Source: Niveibacterium microcysteis (GTDB lineage: Bacteria; Pseudomonadota; Gammaproteobacteria; Burkholderiales; Rhodocyclaceae). Taken from it: a stretch of 64,000 nt of DNA. How positions within the stretch are numbered: position 1 is the first letter of the stretch; each line of letters opens with the position of its first letter. Of this stretch, positions 9,063 through 18,220 are shown in pieces. The notes beneath the pieces were generated by a model that did no database searches, was not told the DNA's origin, and saw only the letters and a list, made by a program, of their open reading frames with translations. Location: assembly GCF_017161445.1 (NCBI RefSeq), contig NZ_CP071060.1, positions 4,650,001 through 4,714,000 of the forward strand. Reading direction: 5' to 3'. The position numbers and the translations under genes are program-made.

Positions 9063-10115
9063 ATGAAAGCACTGTCGATGCGCTGGCGGGCCGCACCGCT
9101 TGCAACGGCGTTGCTCGCTGCGCCGGGCATCGCCGGGGCGGCCGCCTGCGAGCCGTTTCTCGATGTCCTCGACGCGGCGCGCGAGACCGTCGTGCTTTCG
9201 CTGTCGCGCTGCGATGTCCGCCCCGCCGCAGCCTGGCCCGATCCATGGCAGGCGTCCGCCTGGCGCCTGAGCGCAAGCGCACGCGAACGCTGGCGGAAGG
9301 CACTAGCTGGCGACGACCTTCACAGCGACCTGCTCGCCGCGCGGCTGCGAGCCCGGCCGGCAGATCCGCAGCAGCTCCCCGGGCCGCTGTTGCTGCGAAT
9401 CTCGGCACGTCTACTCGCACCCGCGGCCTGGCGCTGGGATGCGGAACGCGGTGAGCTGGCCTTCGCGCCCCATCCGTCCGAAGCGCAGGCCTGCGGCGGA
9501 CCGGGCGGCCTCATGATCTGGGACCATACCGTCGACACCGCACCGGCCAGTGTCGTCAATGCGAAGGTCTGGCGTGTCGAGCGGCCCGGCCTGATGCACG
9601 CGCTTCCTGACAATTGTGTCGATCGCTGGTCCGTGGACCTGCCGGCAAGCGTCGATCAGCACGGCCTCATCCGCATCCCGCCGGACACCTTGGACGGCAG
9701 TCTCGTCAACGTACGCGCGCAAGTCGGCGGACGCGAAGTGAAGGGTTCTCTGCGCGTATTCGACGCGCACCGTCACCCCCTCGCAGGGCGTTGGCACCAG
9801 GTTGCTGAGCTCGCCTGCGACGGCCGCGAACTGAGCCCCGGCGAGCCGGTACAAGAATTGATCTTCGACGCCGGCGGCGAGTTCAGCGTCACCCGCCAAC
9901 CCTTCGAGGCGTACAAGGACTACTGGGGTCGCTATCGTCACGATCCCGAGCGCGGCACAATCACGTTCACCGCCGAGGGCGGCAACCGAATTCCCGAAGG
10001 GCTACGCTTGCAGGGAACGGCAGTCCTGCAAGGCAGAACTCTTACGCTGGAGCAGGTTCAGCTTTGGCCGGCGCCAAGCACGGACGCACGCTGCGGCATG
10101 CGTTTCGAACGCTGA
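9063..10115 (+). CDS. Exported protein of unknown function
   Basis: A 350-residue protein I do not recognise. Residues 1-26 form a signal peptide (MKALSMRWR, hydrophobic core, AGA-A), so it is probably periplasmic. The mature part has few but regularly placed cysteines (ACEPF, SRCDV, QACGG, DNCVD, LACDG, ARCGM), consistent with disulfides. The last 120 residues read as a small beta-rich domain (HPLAGRWHQVAELACDG) resembling lipocalin-like or META-like folds, but this is only an impression. It has no close operon partner; the next gene begins 40 bases later on the same strand. Confidence 0.6.
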   Translation: MKALSMRWRAAPLATALLAAPGIAGAAACEPFLDVLDAARETVVLSLSRCDVRPAAAWPDPWQASAWRLSASARERWRKALAGDDLHSDLLAARLRARPADPQQLPGPLLLRISARLLAPAAWRWDAERGELAFAPHPSEAQACGGPGGLMIWDHTVDTAPASVVNAKVWRVERPGLMHALPDNCVDRWSVDLPASVDQHGLIRIPPDTLDGSLVNVRAQVGGREVKGSLRVFDAHRHPLAGRWHQVAELACDGRELSPGEPVQELIFDAGGEFSVTRQPFEAYKDYWGRYRHDPERGTITFTAEGGNRIPEGLRLQGTAVLQGRTLTLEQVQLWPAPSTDARCGMRFER

Positions 10116-10155
10116 ACCGGCGACGCCCCATCACCCTTTCAAAACGAAACACCCG

Positions 10156-10710
10156 ATGCGCAGCTTTCTCTTTCTAACGGCCAGCACCCGCGAGCCGGGC
10201 CATGTTGGCAACACCGAAACGCTTGCCCGTGCAGCCGCTGAGGCGCTGCCAGCGGACACGCCCCAGCAGTGGATCGCGCTCGCACAATGCCAGCTGCCAG
10301 CCTTCGTCGACCTGCGCCACACGGCCGGCAGCTACCCGCCGCCGGAGGGCGACGCAGCAACGCTGCTGGATGCCACGCTGGCAGCCACCGACATCGTGTT
10401 CGTATCGCCGGTCTACTGGTTCTCGGTACCCTCGCCGCTGAAGGCCTACCTTGACCAGTGGAGCGCCTGGATGCGGGTGCCCGGCGTCGACTTCAAGACC
10501 CACATGGGCAAGAAACGCCTGTGGGTGATCGCCACCAGTGGCGACCGTGCGAAGGCGCAGCCGATGTTCGACAGCTACAAGCTGTGCGCCGACTTCCTCG
10601 GCATGCAGTGGATGGGCGCGCTGTGGGGCAAGGGCGGCGCACCGAACGCCGTGCTGGCCGACACGGCCGCACTGGCCGTTGCGCACACCTTTCTCACCGC
10701 ACCGGTCTGA
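10156..10710 (+). CDS. NAD(P)H-dependent FMN reductase / flavodoxin-like oxidoreductase
   Basis: A 184-residue flavodoxin-fold protein. The N-terminal strand-loop (FLFLTASTREPGHVGNTETLA) has the family pattern SxRxxGxxxN for FMN phosphate binding. The central VFVSPVYWFSVPSPLKAYLDQW is the signature that contacts the isoalloxazine ring. The last third (LWVIATSGD) completes the fold. Such enzymes reduce flavins or quinones with NAD(P)H in the cytosol. The substrate is not predictable. It lies 40 bases after the exported unknown protein, so the two might be co-transcribed. Confidence 0.83.
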   Translation: MRSFLFLTASTREPGHVGNTETLARAAAEALPADTPQQWIALAQCQLPAFVDLRHTAGSYPPPEGDAATLLDATLAATDIVFVSPVYWFSVPSPLKAYLDQWSAWMRVPGVDFKTHMGKKRLWVIATSGDRAKAQPMFDSYKLCADFLGMQWMGALWGKGGAPNAVLADTAALAVAHTFLTAPV

Positions 10711-10750
10711 CGCCCGCCGCGCCGGGCCGGCGCCACGCTGCGCACCGGCC

Positions 10751-11764
10751 TCAGATCGGCAGGCGGCTTGCCTCGGCAAAGCTCATCGTCACCTTGCGCA
10801 TCGCGCTGCGCGGGAAACGCACCTGCAGGGCTGCGCGGGTGACTGGGCGAAGCCGCTCGGCTCTGGCATAGGCGAAGCGGATCTCGCGCAGCGGCTCGTT
10901 GCTCTCGCCCTCGACGAGCAGGTTCATCGCGGTGAGGCGCATCGTGCGCGTGGTGATCGAGACCAGCGACTCGGCGCTCTCAAGCACGCCGCGCACCACT
11001 TCCAGCTCGTGTTCCAACGCATCAACGCCGGCGCCCGAGGCCGCCAGCGCACGGGTGTTCTCCTCCAGCAAGGCCTTGAGCGCTTCGCCGTCCTTCCCCC
11101 CGTCGTGCACATCGAAGCCGGTGCCGTGGCCATGCAGCATCTGCAAGCGCGTTTGCAGCAAGGCACGGTCGTCGGAGAGGCTCTTGCGCTCGTCCCGCAG
11201 GGCATCGATGCGCTCCAGGGCCACCATCGCCAGTTCTTCGAACATCCGCCACGCGACGGTGCGACCAAGCCCCTCCGCGTCAGGGGCGACAATATGCACT
11301 CTGGGGTTGGAGAAGCTCACGCTGGTCTGCACCACGTCGCGACGAAGGATTTCGCCCTCCATCGCCATCCCGAGCCCCTTGCGCTCGATCAGCGTGGTGC
11401 CCAGCACCGCGTACGCGGCGTCCAGCGTCGGGTTCTGCTCGAACAAGGCCTGCAGCGGCTCGGAGCGGCTGAACGCATTCACCAACTCGTCGGGCGAGAC
11501 GAAGAAGGCCGCCAGCTCAGGCGTGCCATGCCAGTGGTCGGGCGACGCATCGCACGGTGTCGGCATCTGCTTCACGCTCGCGATGATGTGGCGGATCGTC
11601 GCGCTAACGCCGGGAGCCAAGCGCTCGTCGTAGCGCGAGCACAACGCCAGCTTCGGATCGGTCTGCCGGATCAGGAAGTCTGTTGCATCGCGCACGAGCT
11701 GCGGCGAAACCGTTTCAGCCGGCGCGGGGCCCTCTTGCTTACGCAGCCAATCGAACAGTCCCAT
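10751..11764 (-). CDS. Conserved-looking cytosolic protein of unknown function
   Basis: A 337-residue protein I cannot assign. It begins MGLFDWLRK behind a GGAGG site at 11764, has no signal peptide and no membrane segment. Residues about 190-225 are heptad-rich (LERIDALRDERKSLSDDRA), suggesting a short coiled coil. The remainder is mixed alpha/beta. A MGLFDWL-type amphipathic start is common in small bacterial membrane-peripheral proteins. It is convergent with the reductase and divergent from the TonB-like gene. Confidence 0.6.
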   Translation of the reverse strand: MGLFDWLRKQEGPAPAETVSPQLVRDATDFLIRQTDPKLALCSRYDERLAPGVSATIRHIIASVKQMPTPCDASPDHWHGTPELAAFFVSPDELVNAFSRSEPLQALFEQNPTLDAAYAVLGTTLIERKGLGMAMEGEILRRDVVQTSVSFSNPRVHIVAPDAEGLGRTVAWRMFEELAMVALERIDALRDERKSLSDDRALLQTRLQMLHGHGTGFDVHDGGKDGEALKALLEENTRALAASGAGVDALEHELEVVRGVLESAESLVSITTRTMRLTAMNLLVEGESNEPLREIRFAYARAERLRPVTRAALQVRFPRSAMRKVTMSFAEASRLPI

Positions 11765-12190
11765 GGTTTGCCTCCGTCGCCGTGGTGTGCCAAGTCGCAT
11801 GGTGAGCGCGGCGCGATGGCAGCGCCAGTGCCTGCGTCAACACTTGTCATTACGTGCCTTGGGGTGGCGCAACAGGCGCCACGGCGGTGCATCGCCGACG
11901 CTTTGGCAGTAACACCAAAATTGTCACCGGGCGGGTTGTGCGCCACGCGGCTTGCACGCCACAATTGCCGCCCTGATACGAACGGCGCAGTGAAATCGCC
12001 CCGTATCAGCCTGATTTTCCAAGTCATTGCGCCGGGGGGCGCAATGCGGCAATCGAACATCATCCGAGCTGCAGCCAGGCGCGAAGTCTGCCGCGGCAGA
12101 TTCGGCGTATTTTTTGCTTCTCGCAATTCTGGCGCTGGAGACCGTCTGGCGCGCAAGGGGTGGCTGCTACCGGCGGCTGCCTTGGGATTG
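11765..12190. other. Intergenic region upstream of the TonB-like gene
   Basis: About 426 bases lie between divergent genes. An open frame in register with the TonB-like protein crosses the right half, and an ATG at 12044 could extend that protein. However, the base use (T-rich run at 12109-12115, irregular third positions) looks non-coding. I see no riboswitch or operator here. Confidence 0.4.
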
Positions 12191-12943
12191 ATGATCTGGG
12201 GGGTCGCTCGATTGAAGCGCTTGGCTGCATGGGAAGGCGCGCGCACCGGAGTCCGCGCGCAGAGCAGGAAACATCGCTGGAACTGGCTTTGCGGCGCCGC
12301 GCTGCTGGCAGGCTGGCACGCGCCGGTAAGCGCACAGAACGCAAAACCGATGCCTCAGGTGATGTCGGAGACCGAGGTCTCGGAAGCCACCCGCCGGCAG
12401 GCGGAAGGGCCGATGCGCTTCATCCTGCAGGTGGAACAGGCAAAGGACAAAGACAAGGACAAGAAGCCGGCGCCGCCGCGCGAGGCGAAGCCCGCCGCCC
12501 CTGTCGCTACCGCGAAACCTCGCCCAGCACCGGCGCCGGCGCCCGCAACGGCTGCGGCCGACAAGCCCGCAACGGCCGCGCCGGCAGCGGAAGCCCAAGC
12601 AGCGCCCGAGAAGCTCGCCATCGCGGCACCGGCGCTTGAGGCGCCACCACCCGCGGCGCCAGAGCCTGCCGCCCTGCCGCCGCCTCCCCAGCCGACGCTG
12701 GTCACGATGGTCGAGCCGGATATTCCAACACCGGTGCGCCGGCGCTTGAAGGGCGCGCAGAGCGCCACGCTGCGCTTCAACGTGACGCCGGAAGGTGCCG
12801 TAGCGGATCTGGAGGTGCTGGAGATCAGTAACGCGGCCTTGCGTCAGCCCGTGGTCGACGCCATTCGCCAGTGGCGCTACAACCCGCCCGGCCAGACCGT
12901 GGCGCAGAAGGTGCAGTTGCAGGTGCTGGAGACCAACGACTAA
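12191..12943 (+). CDS. TonB-like energy transducer (C-terminal TonB domain)
   Basis: About 250 residues with the classic TonB layout. There is a hydrophobic N-terminal anchor or signal (WNWLCGAALLAGWHAPVSAQ) and a long Ala/Pro/Lys periplasmic spacer beginning KDKDKDKKPAPP. The C-terminal TonB domain (last 85 residues) contains TLRFNVTPEGAVADLEVLEIS and VVDAIRQWRYNPPG. It would carry proton-motive-force energy from ExbB/ExbD to outer-membrane receptors; no exbB/exbD is in the window. The start is uncertain: ATG 12191 has no clear ribosome site, while ATG 12044 has a G-rich stretch before it but an implausible leader. A TonB receptor lies 1.5 kb downstream. Confidence 0.75.
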   Translation: MIWGVARLKRLAAWEGARTGVRAQSRKHRWNWLCGAALLAGWHAPVSAQNAKPMPQVMSETEVSEATRRQAEGPMRFILQVEQAKDKDKDKKPAPPREAKPAAPVATAKPRPAPAPAPATAAADKPATAAPAAEAQAAPEKLAIAAPALEAPPPAAPEPAALPPPPQPTLVTMVEPDIPTPVRRRLKGAQSATLRFNVTPEGAVADLEVLEISNAALRQPVVDAIRQWRYNPPGQTVAQKVQLQVLETND

Positions 12944-12975
12944 GCGCCCGGGCGCGCGGCTGACACTGATGCGAC

Positions 12976-12997
12976 AAGGGCGCCCACGGGCGCCCTT
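12976..12997 (+). terminator. Terminator after the TonB-like gene
   Basis: A perfect 9-bp stem (AAGGGCGCC/GGCGCCCTT) has a CACG loop and a short T-rich tail. It lies 33 bases past the TonB stop and could also serve the convergent gene ending at 13021. Confidence 0.75.
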
Positions 12998-13020
12998 TGT
13001 GTCACTGCGCTGAGTCCGAC

Positions 13021-13821
13021 TCAGGCGCCGTCGGGGATACGGACCATCGGCGTGGGCGCGGGCGGGAACTTGAGGTGACCGACGTAAGTGAGCGGCTGGT
13101 CGACCTGGATCGATGACACGTCGCCCTCCCGCATGTGGAGGATGTCCGCCGGCGAAACCCAGGTCGGATTGGACTTGGTGATCGGGTGGCCCGCCTCGCG
13201 GTAGGCCTCCAGCACGAACTGCGAGCAGAAGAAGCGGTCGTCACCCGCGCTGCCATTGCCCAACTGCACGGTGGCAAGCCCGTTGATGCACGCATCGCGG
13301 ATCGAGGCTGGCACCGTCGGCAGTTCGCACAAGCGACGCTCGATCGAGAACGGCGCCTGCATCATCACACCGACGTAGTTATAGCGATCGCCCACTTTCT
13401 CTTGCGCGAAGCTGCGGATGCGCGCAGCGCCGGTATCGTCCAGCGACGGATGGCGGAAGGCGACAACCACCGATTCCTCGTCCAGCACCTCGGCCACCGA
13501 TCGCACCCGCACGCCCTCGCCCACGGCTTCGGCCACTTCGCCATTGCCGATGTACAACGCGGCGTGGCTCACCGGCGCCAGCGTAAACAACCGGATCCCC
13601 GCCGACGTGATGCCGTTGGCGGCCGAGAGCAGGATGTCCCCCGCGCGCAGCAGTTGCGCACCGATCAGCGTGCCGCCGTTGTGCGGAGACAGTGCCGCGC
13701 GCTGGAAGGCGATCGGCGGCTGGCCACCCGGCTCGAGCGCTTCAAGCGGTTTTTCCGCCACCTGGGTGGCACACGCACTGCAGCACAGCAGCAGCGCGAT
13801 CAGGACAATTCTCTGGATCAC
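13021..13821 (-). CDS. YiiX/YaeF-like permuted papain-fold (NlpC/P60-type) lipoprotein
   Basis: A 266-residue putative envelope hydrolase. Residues 1-18 are a lipoprotein-like signal ending CCSAC, though the -3 residue is Cys rather than Leu, so lipidation is probable but not certain. The His motif VSHAALYIGNGEVAEA (near residue 85) precedes the Cys motif RFFCSQFVLEAYREAGH (near residue 200). That permuted order is typical of the C92/YiiX branch of the NlpC/P60 superfamily. Members cleave amide or thioester bonds in cell wall or lipid substrates. It is transcribed alone, convergent with the TonB-like gene. Confidence 0.8.
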   Translation of the reverse strand: MIQRIVLIALLLCCSACATQVAEKPLEALEPGGQPPIAFQRAALSPHNGGTLIGAQLLRAGDILLSAANGITSAGIRLFTLAPVSHAALYIGNGEVAEAVGEGVRVRSVAEVLDEESVVVAFRHPSLDDTGAARIRSFAQEKVGDRYNYVGVMMQAPFSIERRLCELPTVPASIRDACINGLATVQLGNGSAGDDRFFCSQFVLEAYREAGHPITKSNPTWVSPADILHMREGDVSSIQVDQPLTYVGHLKFPPAPTPMVRIPDGA

Positions 13822-13982
13822 AGGCGGAGCCCTTCAAGACGAAGTCGCGATTGAAGCAGATTCGCGCTGCCCGGCGCCAGAGTCAGAAGCACTTCATGGA
13901 ATGCCCGGCGTGCCGGTCCGCTTTGCACCGGTCAAGAAAACGCGCTGCGCTGCCTTTACCGCGCCGAAAGCCGCATGATTGA

Positions 13983-14399
13983 ATGGCGGCCGGTTTGTCA
14001 CCGAGCGTTCGCCCCTTGTTCCTGTATCGCCGCCTGATCGTCCGCCTCACGCTGCTTGCCGTGCTGTTCGCACTGCTGGCGCCGGCACTCGTGCACGGCG
14101 TGCGGATCTGGCAAGGCGCGACGCTGCTTGAACTCTGTTCGGTACGCGGCACGCACCAGGTATTGCAGTTTGCGGACGGTCATGTCGAGAAGCTTCCCGC
14201 TGCCGAGGACGACGGCCACTGCAAGCTGTGCCAAGGGGCCGGACACGCCCCCTCGCTGCACACGCAATCGGCCGAAGCAGCGTGGTACCGCGTGGCGCTG
14301 CGTGCCCAGGCGCCGGTACCGCCAACGCTGCCACCTGCGCCGCAGGGCGGCACCTTGTGGACCGCGCTACGAAAGCATGAGCCTCCGCACCTGAGCTGA
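13983..14399 (+). CDS. DUF2946-like small membrane/periplasmic protein
   Basis: A 138-residue protein with one N-terminal membrane segment or signal (LTLLAVLFALLAPALVHG). A periplasmic part follows with the spaced residues LLELCSVRGTH, then DDGHCKLCQGAGH. This Cys/His pattern and order match DUF2946, a family often found next to copper-related TonB receptors and PepSY proteins. Its role is unproven; metal binding is inferred from the HCxxC motif. It lies 69 bases before the TonB receptor on the same strand and probably shares its transcript. Confidence 0.7.
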   Translation: MAAGLSPSVRPLFLYRRLIVRLTLLAVLFALLAPALVHGVRIWQGATLLELCSVRGTHQVLQFADGHVEKLPAAEDDGHCKLCQGAGHAPSLHTQSAEAAWYRVALRAQAPVPPTLPPAPQGGTLWTALRKHEPPHLS

Positions 14400-14468
14400 A
14401 GTTCCGCACGACCACGCGCTGCCCAACCCGGGCGTTGCGCCATCGATCGCACTTCAATCAGGTCCATC

Positions 14469-16634
14469 ATGTCGAAACACTTCCGTCTCGCGCCGCTCGC
14501 GGCCGCGATGGCGTGTGCTTGTGCGCACGCCGAAGAACCCGTTATCACCGCTCCGGCCACGCAAGTCGCGCAGGTCGAACGCATCGTCGTATCCGGCTCG
14601 CGCGAAGCCACCTCACTGCGCGCCACGCCCGCCGCGGTTGAACGCATCGATGAGGCGATGCTCGATGCGCGCCGCCCCACTTTCATCGGCCAGGTGCTCA
14701 ACACCGCCCCCGGCGTGTACATCACCGACCTTGGCAACGAGCAGCACAACACCTCGATCCGGCAGCCACTGTCCTACCAGGCGGTGTATCTGTACCTGGA
14801 AGACGGCCTGCCGATCCGCCCGGTCGGCCTCTTCAACCACAACGCGCTGTACGAGCTGAACCTCGCGTCGGCCGGCGCCATCGAGGTCATCAAAGGGCCT
14901 GCATCCTCGCTGTATGGCGCCAACTCCGTCGGCGGTGCGATCAATCTGCTGACCGCGGCGCCGAGCGAGGCGCCCGAACTGCAGTTGGGAATTCAGCGCA
15001 GCAACGACGGCTACACCCGCGCCGAGTTCGATGCCTCGACCAACTTCGGCGCGCACGGCCTGCGTGCGAGCGGCTACGTTGGCACACAGCGGGACGGCTG
15101 GCAGACTCATTCCGACGCTGACAAGCGCAGCCTGTCGCTGCGCTGGGACTGGCAGATCGCGTCGCAGCTGCGGCTCAAGACGGTGGCGAGCTACAACTAC
15201 CTCGATACCGACATGCCCGGCTCGCTCAACGCGTCCGACTACGCCAGCCGGCCGGCGTTTTCGCCCAACACCTTCACCTTCCGCAATGTCGAGGCGATGC
15301 GACTGTCGTCGGCGCTGGAGTCGCGCTGGCGTGCCGAGAGCCTCAGCACGCTGACGGCCTGGTGGCGCGACAACTCCACCGATCAACTACCGAGCTACCT
15401 GATCTTCGATACCGGCGCGAGTGCCGCGTCCGGCCGCACCACCGACCAGCACTTCCGCTCGCTGGGCGCGGATCTTCGGCACCGCGAGGACGTCGCCCGC
15501 ACGCTGCGCCTGATTGGCGGCGTAAGCCTCGACCATTCGCCGGTGGACGCCCGCGAGGACAACCTCGCAATCACGCGCGACCCGGCCAGCGGCCGCTACA
15601 CCGGCTACCGAGTGGTCTCGGCGCGGCGCGACTACGACGTCACGGTGCACAGCGTCGCCGCCTACCTGCAGGGCGAATGGCGACCGCTGCGTGGCTTCAC
15701 GCTGACCGCCGGGGCGCGGCACGACGACATCGGCTACGACTACACCAACCATCTGACGCCGTCGGCCACCACCGGCGCAGCCTCCGGCTCGCGCGACTAC
15801 TCGCACACCAGCCCGAGCATCGGCGCGGCGTGGGACGCGACCCGCACGCTCAACCTCTACACCCGTTACAGCCAGGGCTTCACGCCGCCCGAGGTCAGCA
15901 GCCAGTACGGTGGCGCGCTCGCCACGCCGGATCTGCGCCCGGCGGTGTTCGACAATATCGAGGCCGGCGCGCGCTGGGCACGGCCAGACCACCGCCTGAG
16001 CGCGGAACTGACGGTCTATCGCCTCGCCGGCAGCGACGAGATCCTCAGCTACACGATCCGCCCCGGGGTGTCGGAACCGCGCAACGCCGGCAGCACCCGC
16101 CATGTCGGCGTCGAATTCGGCAGCCAGGCGCGGCTGGGCAGCTTCGAGGTGATGTTCTCCGGCGCATGGGCCAAGCACCGCTACGGCAACTACCGCCCGA
16201 GTTCGACGCTCGACTTCAGCGGCAAGGACATGCCCGGCGCACCACGTCTGCTCGCCAACGCCGAGCTGGCATGGCTGCCGGGCGAGTGCGCGCGCATCGC
16301 GCTGGAAGGCCAACATGTCGGCGCCTACTGGATGGACAACGCGAACACCGTGCGCTACGACGGCCACACCCTGGCGCACCTGCGTGCAAGCTGGCGCGAG
16401 GGCGATTGGGAAATATTCGGCCGCATCGCCAACCTGTTCGACGCCCGCTACGCCGAGATTGCGGCCAGCAGCTACACCGGAAGCGGCTTACGCGCCCCCG
16501 ACAAGCAGGACACTTACACGCCCGGCGCACCACGCACCTTCTTCATCGGTCTGCGCTACCACTTCGGCGGCACCCCGCCAGAGGCGAGCACCACCGAGAC
16601 CGCCCAAACCCACAACGACGGGGTGCGCTCATGA
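14469..16634 (+). CDS. TonB-dependent outer membrane receptor
   Basis: A 721-residue receptor of normal family length. Residues 1-21 are a signal peptide (ACAHA-E). A TonB-box-like ERIVVSGSRE is at about 37-46. The plug domain (about 50-165) contains the end motif GASSLYGANSVGGAINLL in the form GPASSLYGANSVGGAINL. The rest is a 22-strand barrel ending GLRYHFGG, with a family-typical INLFDARYAEIA near the end. It would import a metal complex or similar ligand across the outer membrane using TonB. No cobalamin or other riboswitch is seen in the 69-base leader. Linkage to DUF2946-like and PepSY genes argues for a metal, possibly copper. Confidence 0.92.
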   Translation: MSKHFRLAPLAAAMACACAHAEEPVITAPATQVAQVERIVVSGSREATSLRATPAAVERIDEAMLDARRPTFIGQVLNTAPGVYITDLGNEQHNTSIRQPLSYQAVYLYLEDGLPIRPVGLFNHNALYELNLASAGAIEVIKGPASSLYGANSVGGAINLLTAAPSEAPELQLGIQRSNDGYTRAEFDASTNFGAHGLRASGYVGTQRDGWQTHSDADKRSLSLRWDWQIASQLRLKTVASYNYLDTDMPGSLNASDYASRPAFSPNTFTFRNVEAMRLSSALESRWRAESLSTLTAWWRDNSTDQLPSYLIFDTGASAASGRTTDQHFRSLGADLRHREDVARTLRLIGGVSLDHSPVDAREDNLAITRDPASGRYTGYRVVSARRDYDVTVHSVAAYLQGEWRPLRGFTLTAGARHDDIGYDYTNHLTPSATTGAASGSRDYSHTSPSIGAAWDATRTLNLYTRYSQGFTPPEVSSQYGGALATPDLRPAVFDNIEAGARWARPDHRLSAELTVYRLAGSDEILSYTIRPGVSEPRNAGSTRHVGVEFGSQARLGSFEVMFSGAWAKHRYGNYRPSSTLDFSGKDMPGAPRLLANAELAWLPGECARIALEGQHVGAYWMDNANTVRYDGHTLAHLRASWREGDWEIFGRIANLFDARYAEIAASSYTGSGLRAPDKQDTYTPGAPRTFFIGLRYHFGGTPPEASTTETAQTHNDGVRS

Positions 16635-18121
16635 GAGCAATCCTTTGGGCGACACACCGCTGGCTCGGCATGCTCAGCTGCATCGGCATCGTGTTGTGGG
16701 GGTTGTCTGGCGCACTGCATCCGGTGCTCTCACGTGTCCAGCCGAGGGCCGCTGCAATGCAGCCGCCGATGCGCAGCATCGACACCGATGCCGCCGCACC
16801 GCTCGCAAGCCTGCTGCAAGCGGCTGGCGTAGAACGCGTCGCCGCGCTGTCGCTCGCTGACGTGGCGGGTCAGGCCGCATGGCGGGTCGAAACCCAGCCG
16901 GGCACCACGCCGCGCTATTTCGCGCTCGACACCGGGGGCGAGCTGGATGGCGCGGATCAAATGCGGGCCATCGCGCTCGCGCGGCACTACGCCGGGCGGC
17001 CGGACGTGCCCCTGCGCGCCGTGACACCAGTACACCGTTTCGATGACGACTACCGAGCCGGCAACCGCATCCTCCCGGTCTGGCGCGTCGACTTCGCCGA
17101 CGCCGGCGGGCTGCGCGCCTATGTCGATACCGCGCAGGGGCGCCTTGTCAGCCTCACTGATGATCGCCGCGCGTTGCTGAGCCGCCTGTTCCGCATCGGC
17201 CACAACTTCGAGCCCCTGGCCGGCTGGCCCGGGGCGCAACGAGCCCTGGTATCGCTACTGCTGGTGTTCAACGCGCTCTCGGCATTGATCGGCTTGTGGT
17301 TCTGGTGGGCCTTGCGGCACAACGCAGCGCGCAGGCTGGCACGACGTCCGCTGGCACGCTGGCATCGGCGGCTCGCCTGGCCGCTTGCCTTGGTCATGCT
17401 CGCCTTCAGCCTCAGTGGACTGCTGCATCTATGGGTCGGTGTCGCACAGGACGCCGCGCCCCCACTGCAGGCCAAGCTGTCAGTGCCAAGCAGCGAGCTG
17501 GGCGCGGTGCCCGCGGGCCGCTTCACGCAGCTGGCGCTGGTCGCAGCCGGGTCACACGCAGAATGGCTGGGTCAGCCCGCCCACACACAAGACCTCGCAG
17601 CGAGCGGCGTTGCGTCCGGGGGCCATTCAGGGCATGGCGGCAGCGTCAATCTGCCTCGTTGGGTGCGATTTGCAGCGGGCAGTGGCGCTGAACTCGGCCA
17701 TCGCATTGATGCGCTCGCACTCGCCCAGGCAGCGAGCGCAACGGGGGCGCCCGGCACACCGCTGCGCGCCGGCGCCTGGATCACCCGCTTCGGCGGGGAG
17801 TACGGCTTTCGCTTCAAGCGGCTGCCGGTGTTTCGTGTCGATGCGCCGGACGCCCGCCTGTACGTCGAACCGTTGAGCGGCGTGGTCGTGCGCGCAAGCG
17901 ATACAGACGCACTGGAAAGCAGCGTCTTCGCTGTCGCCCACATGTGGCGCTGGCACCCGGCATGGAAGGACGCCATCGAGTGGATACAGGCTGGCGTAGC
18001 CGTGGGCGTGGTCGCCCTGGGCCTCGTGGGCGCATTGTTGTTCCTGCGCCTGCCGCGGCCGAACCAGCGCCGCCGCCCGGCACGGCATGGTGCGGCAATA
18101 GCCAGCGTCGCGACGCCGTAG
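16631..18121 (+). CDS. PepSY-associated transmembrane protein
   Basis: A 496-residue inner-membrane protein with the PepSY/PiuB layout. The N-terminal helix HRWLGMLSCIGIVLWGLSGALH is split across residues 7-28. A periplasmic PepSY domain follows, then paired helices near residues 203-225 and 245-270, a second periplasmic region and a C-terminal helix. Its start overlaps the receptor stop by four bases (ATGA), so the two are translationally coupled. Such proteins accompany TonB receptors and are thought to reduce or release the imported metal ligand. A His/Gly-rich stretch SGGHSGHGGS (about residue 331) in the second periplasmic region could bind metal. Confidence 0.85.
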   Translation: MRAILWATHRWLGMLSCIGIVLWGLSGALHPVLSRVQPRAAAMQPPMRSIDTDAAAPLASLLQAAGVERVAALSLADVAGQAAWRVETQPGTTPRYFALDTGGELDGADQMRAIALARHYAGRPDVPLRAVTPVHRFDDDYRAGNRILPVWRVDFADAGGLRAYVDTAQGRLVSLTDDRRALLSRLFRIGHNFEPLAGWPGAQRALVSLLLVFNALSALIGLWFWWALRHNAARRLARRPLARWHRRLAWPLALVMLAFSLSGLLHLWVGVAQDAAPPLQAKLSVPSSELGAVPAGRFTQLALVAAGSHAEWLGQPAHTQDLAASGVASGGHSGHGGSVNLPRWVRFAAGSGAELGHRIDALALAQAASATGAPGTPLRAGAWITRFGGEYGFRFKRLPVFRVDAPDARLYVEPLSGVVVRASDTDALESSVFAVAHMWRWHPAWKDAIEWIQAGVAVGVVALGLVGALLFLRLPRPNQRRRPARHGAAIASVATP

Positions 18122-18220
18122 GGCTGCGTTGCCTGGGGCCCTTCAGCTTTTACGGATTTCGCCGACAATGCTGTTGGGCCCAGGCGAACCCGCGACGGGC
18201 CATCAAGCAAACCGTGCCCG

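Noticed and set aside
12044..12190. An N-terminal extension of the TonB-like protein from ATG 12044.
   Set aside because: The extra 49 residues have non-coding-like codon use and include a T-rich run; kept only as an alternative start.
14400..14468. A cobalamin or other riboswitch before the TonB receptor.
   Set aside because: Only 69 bases lie between the genes and no conserved riboswitch core is visible.
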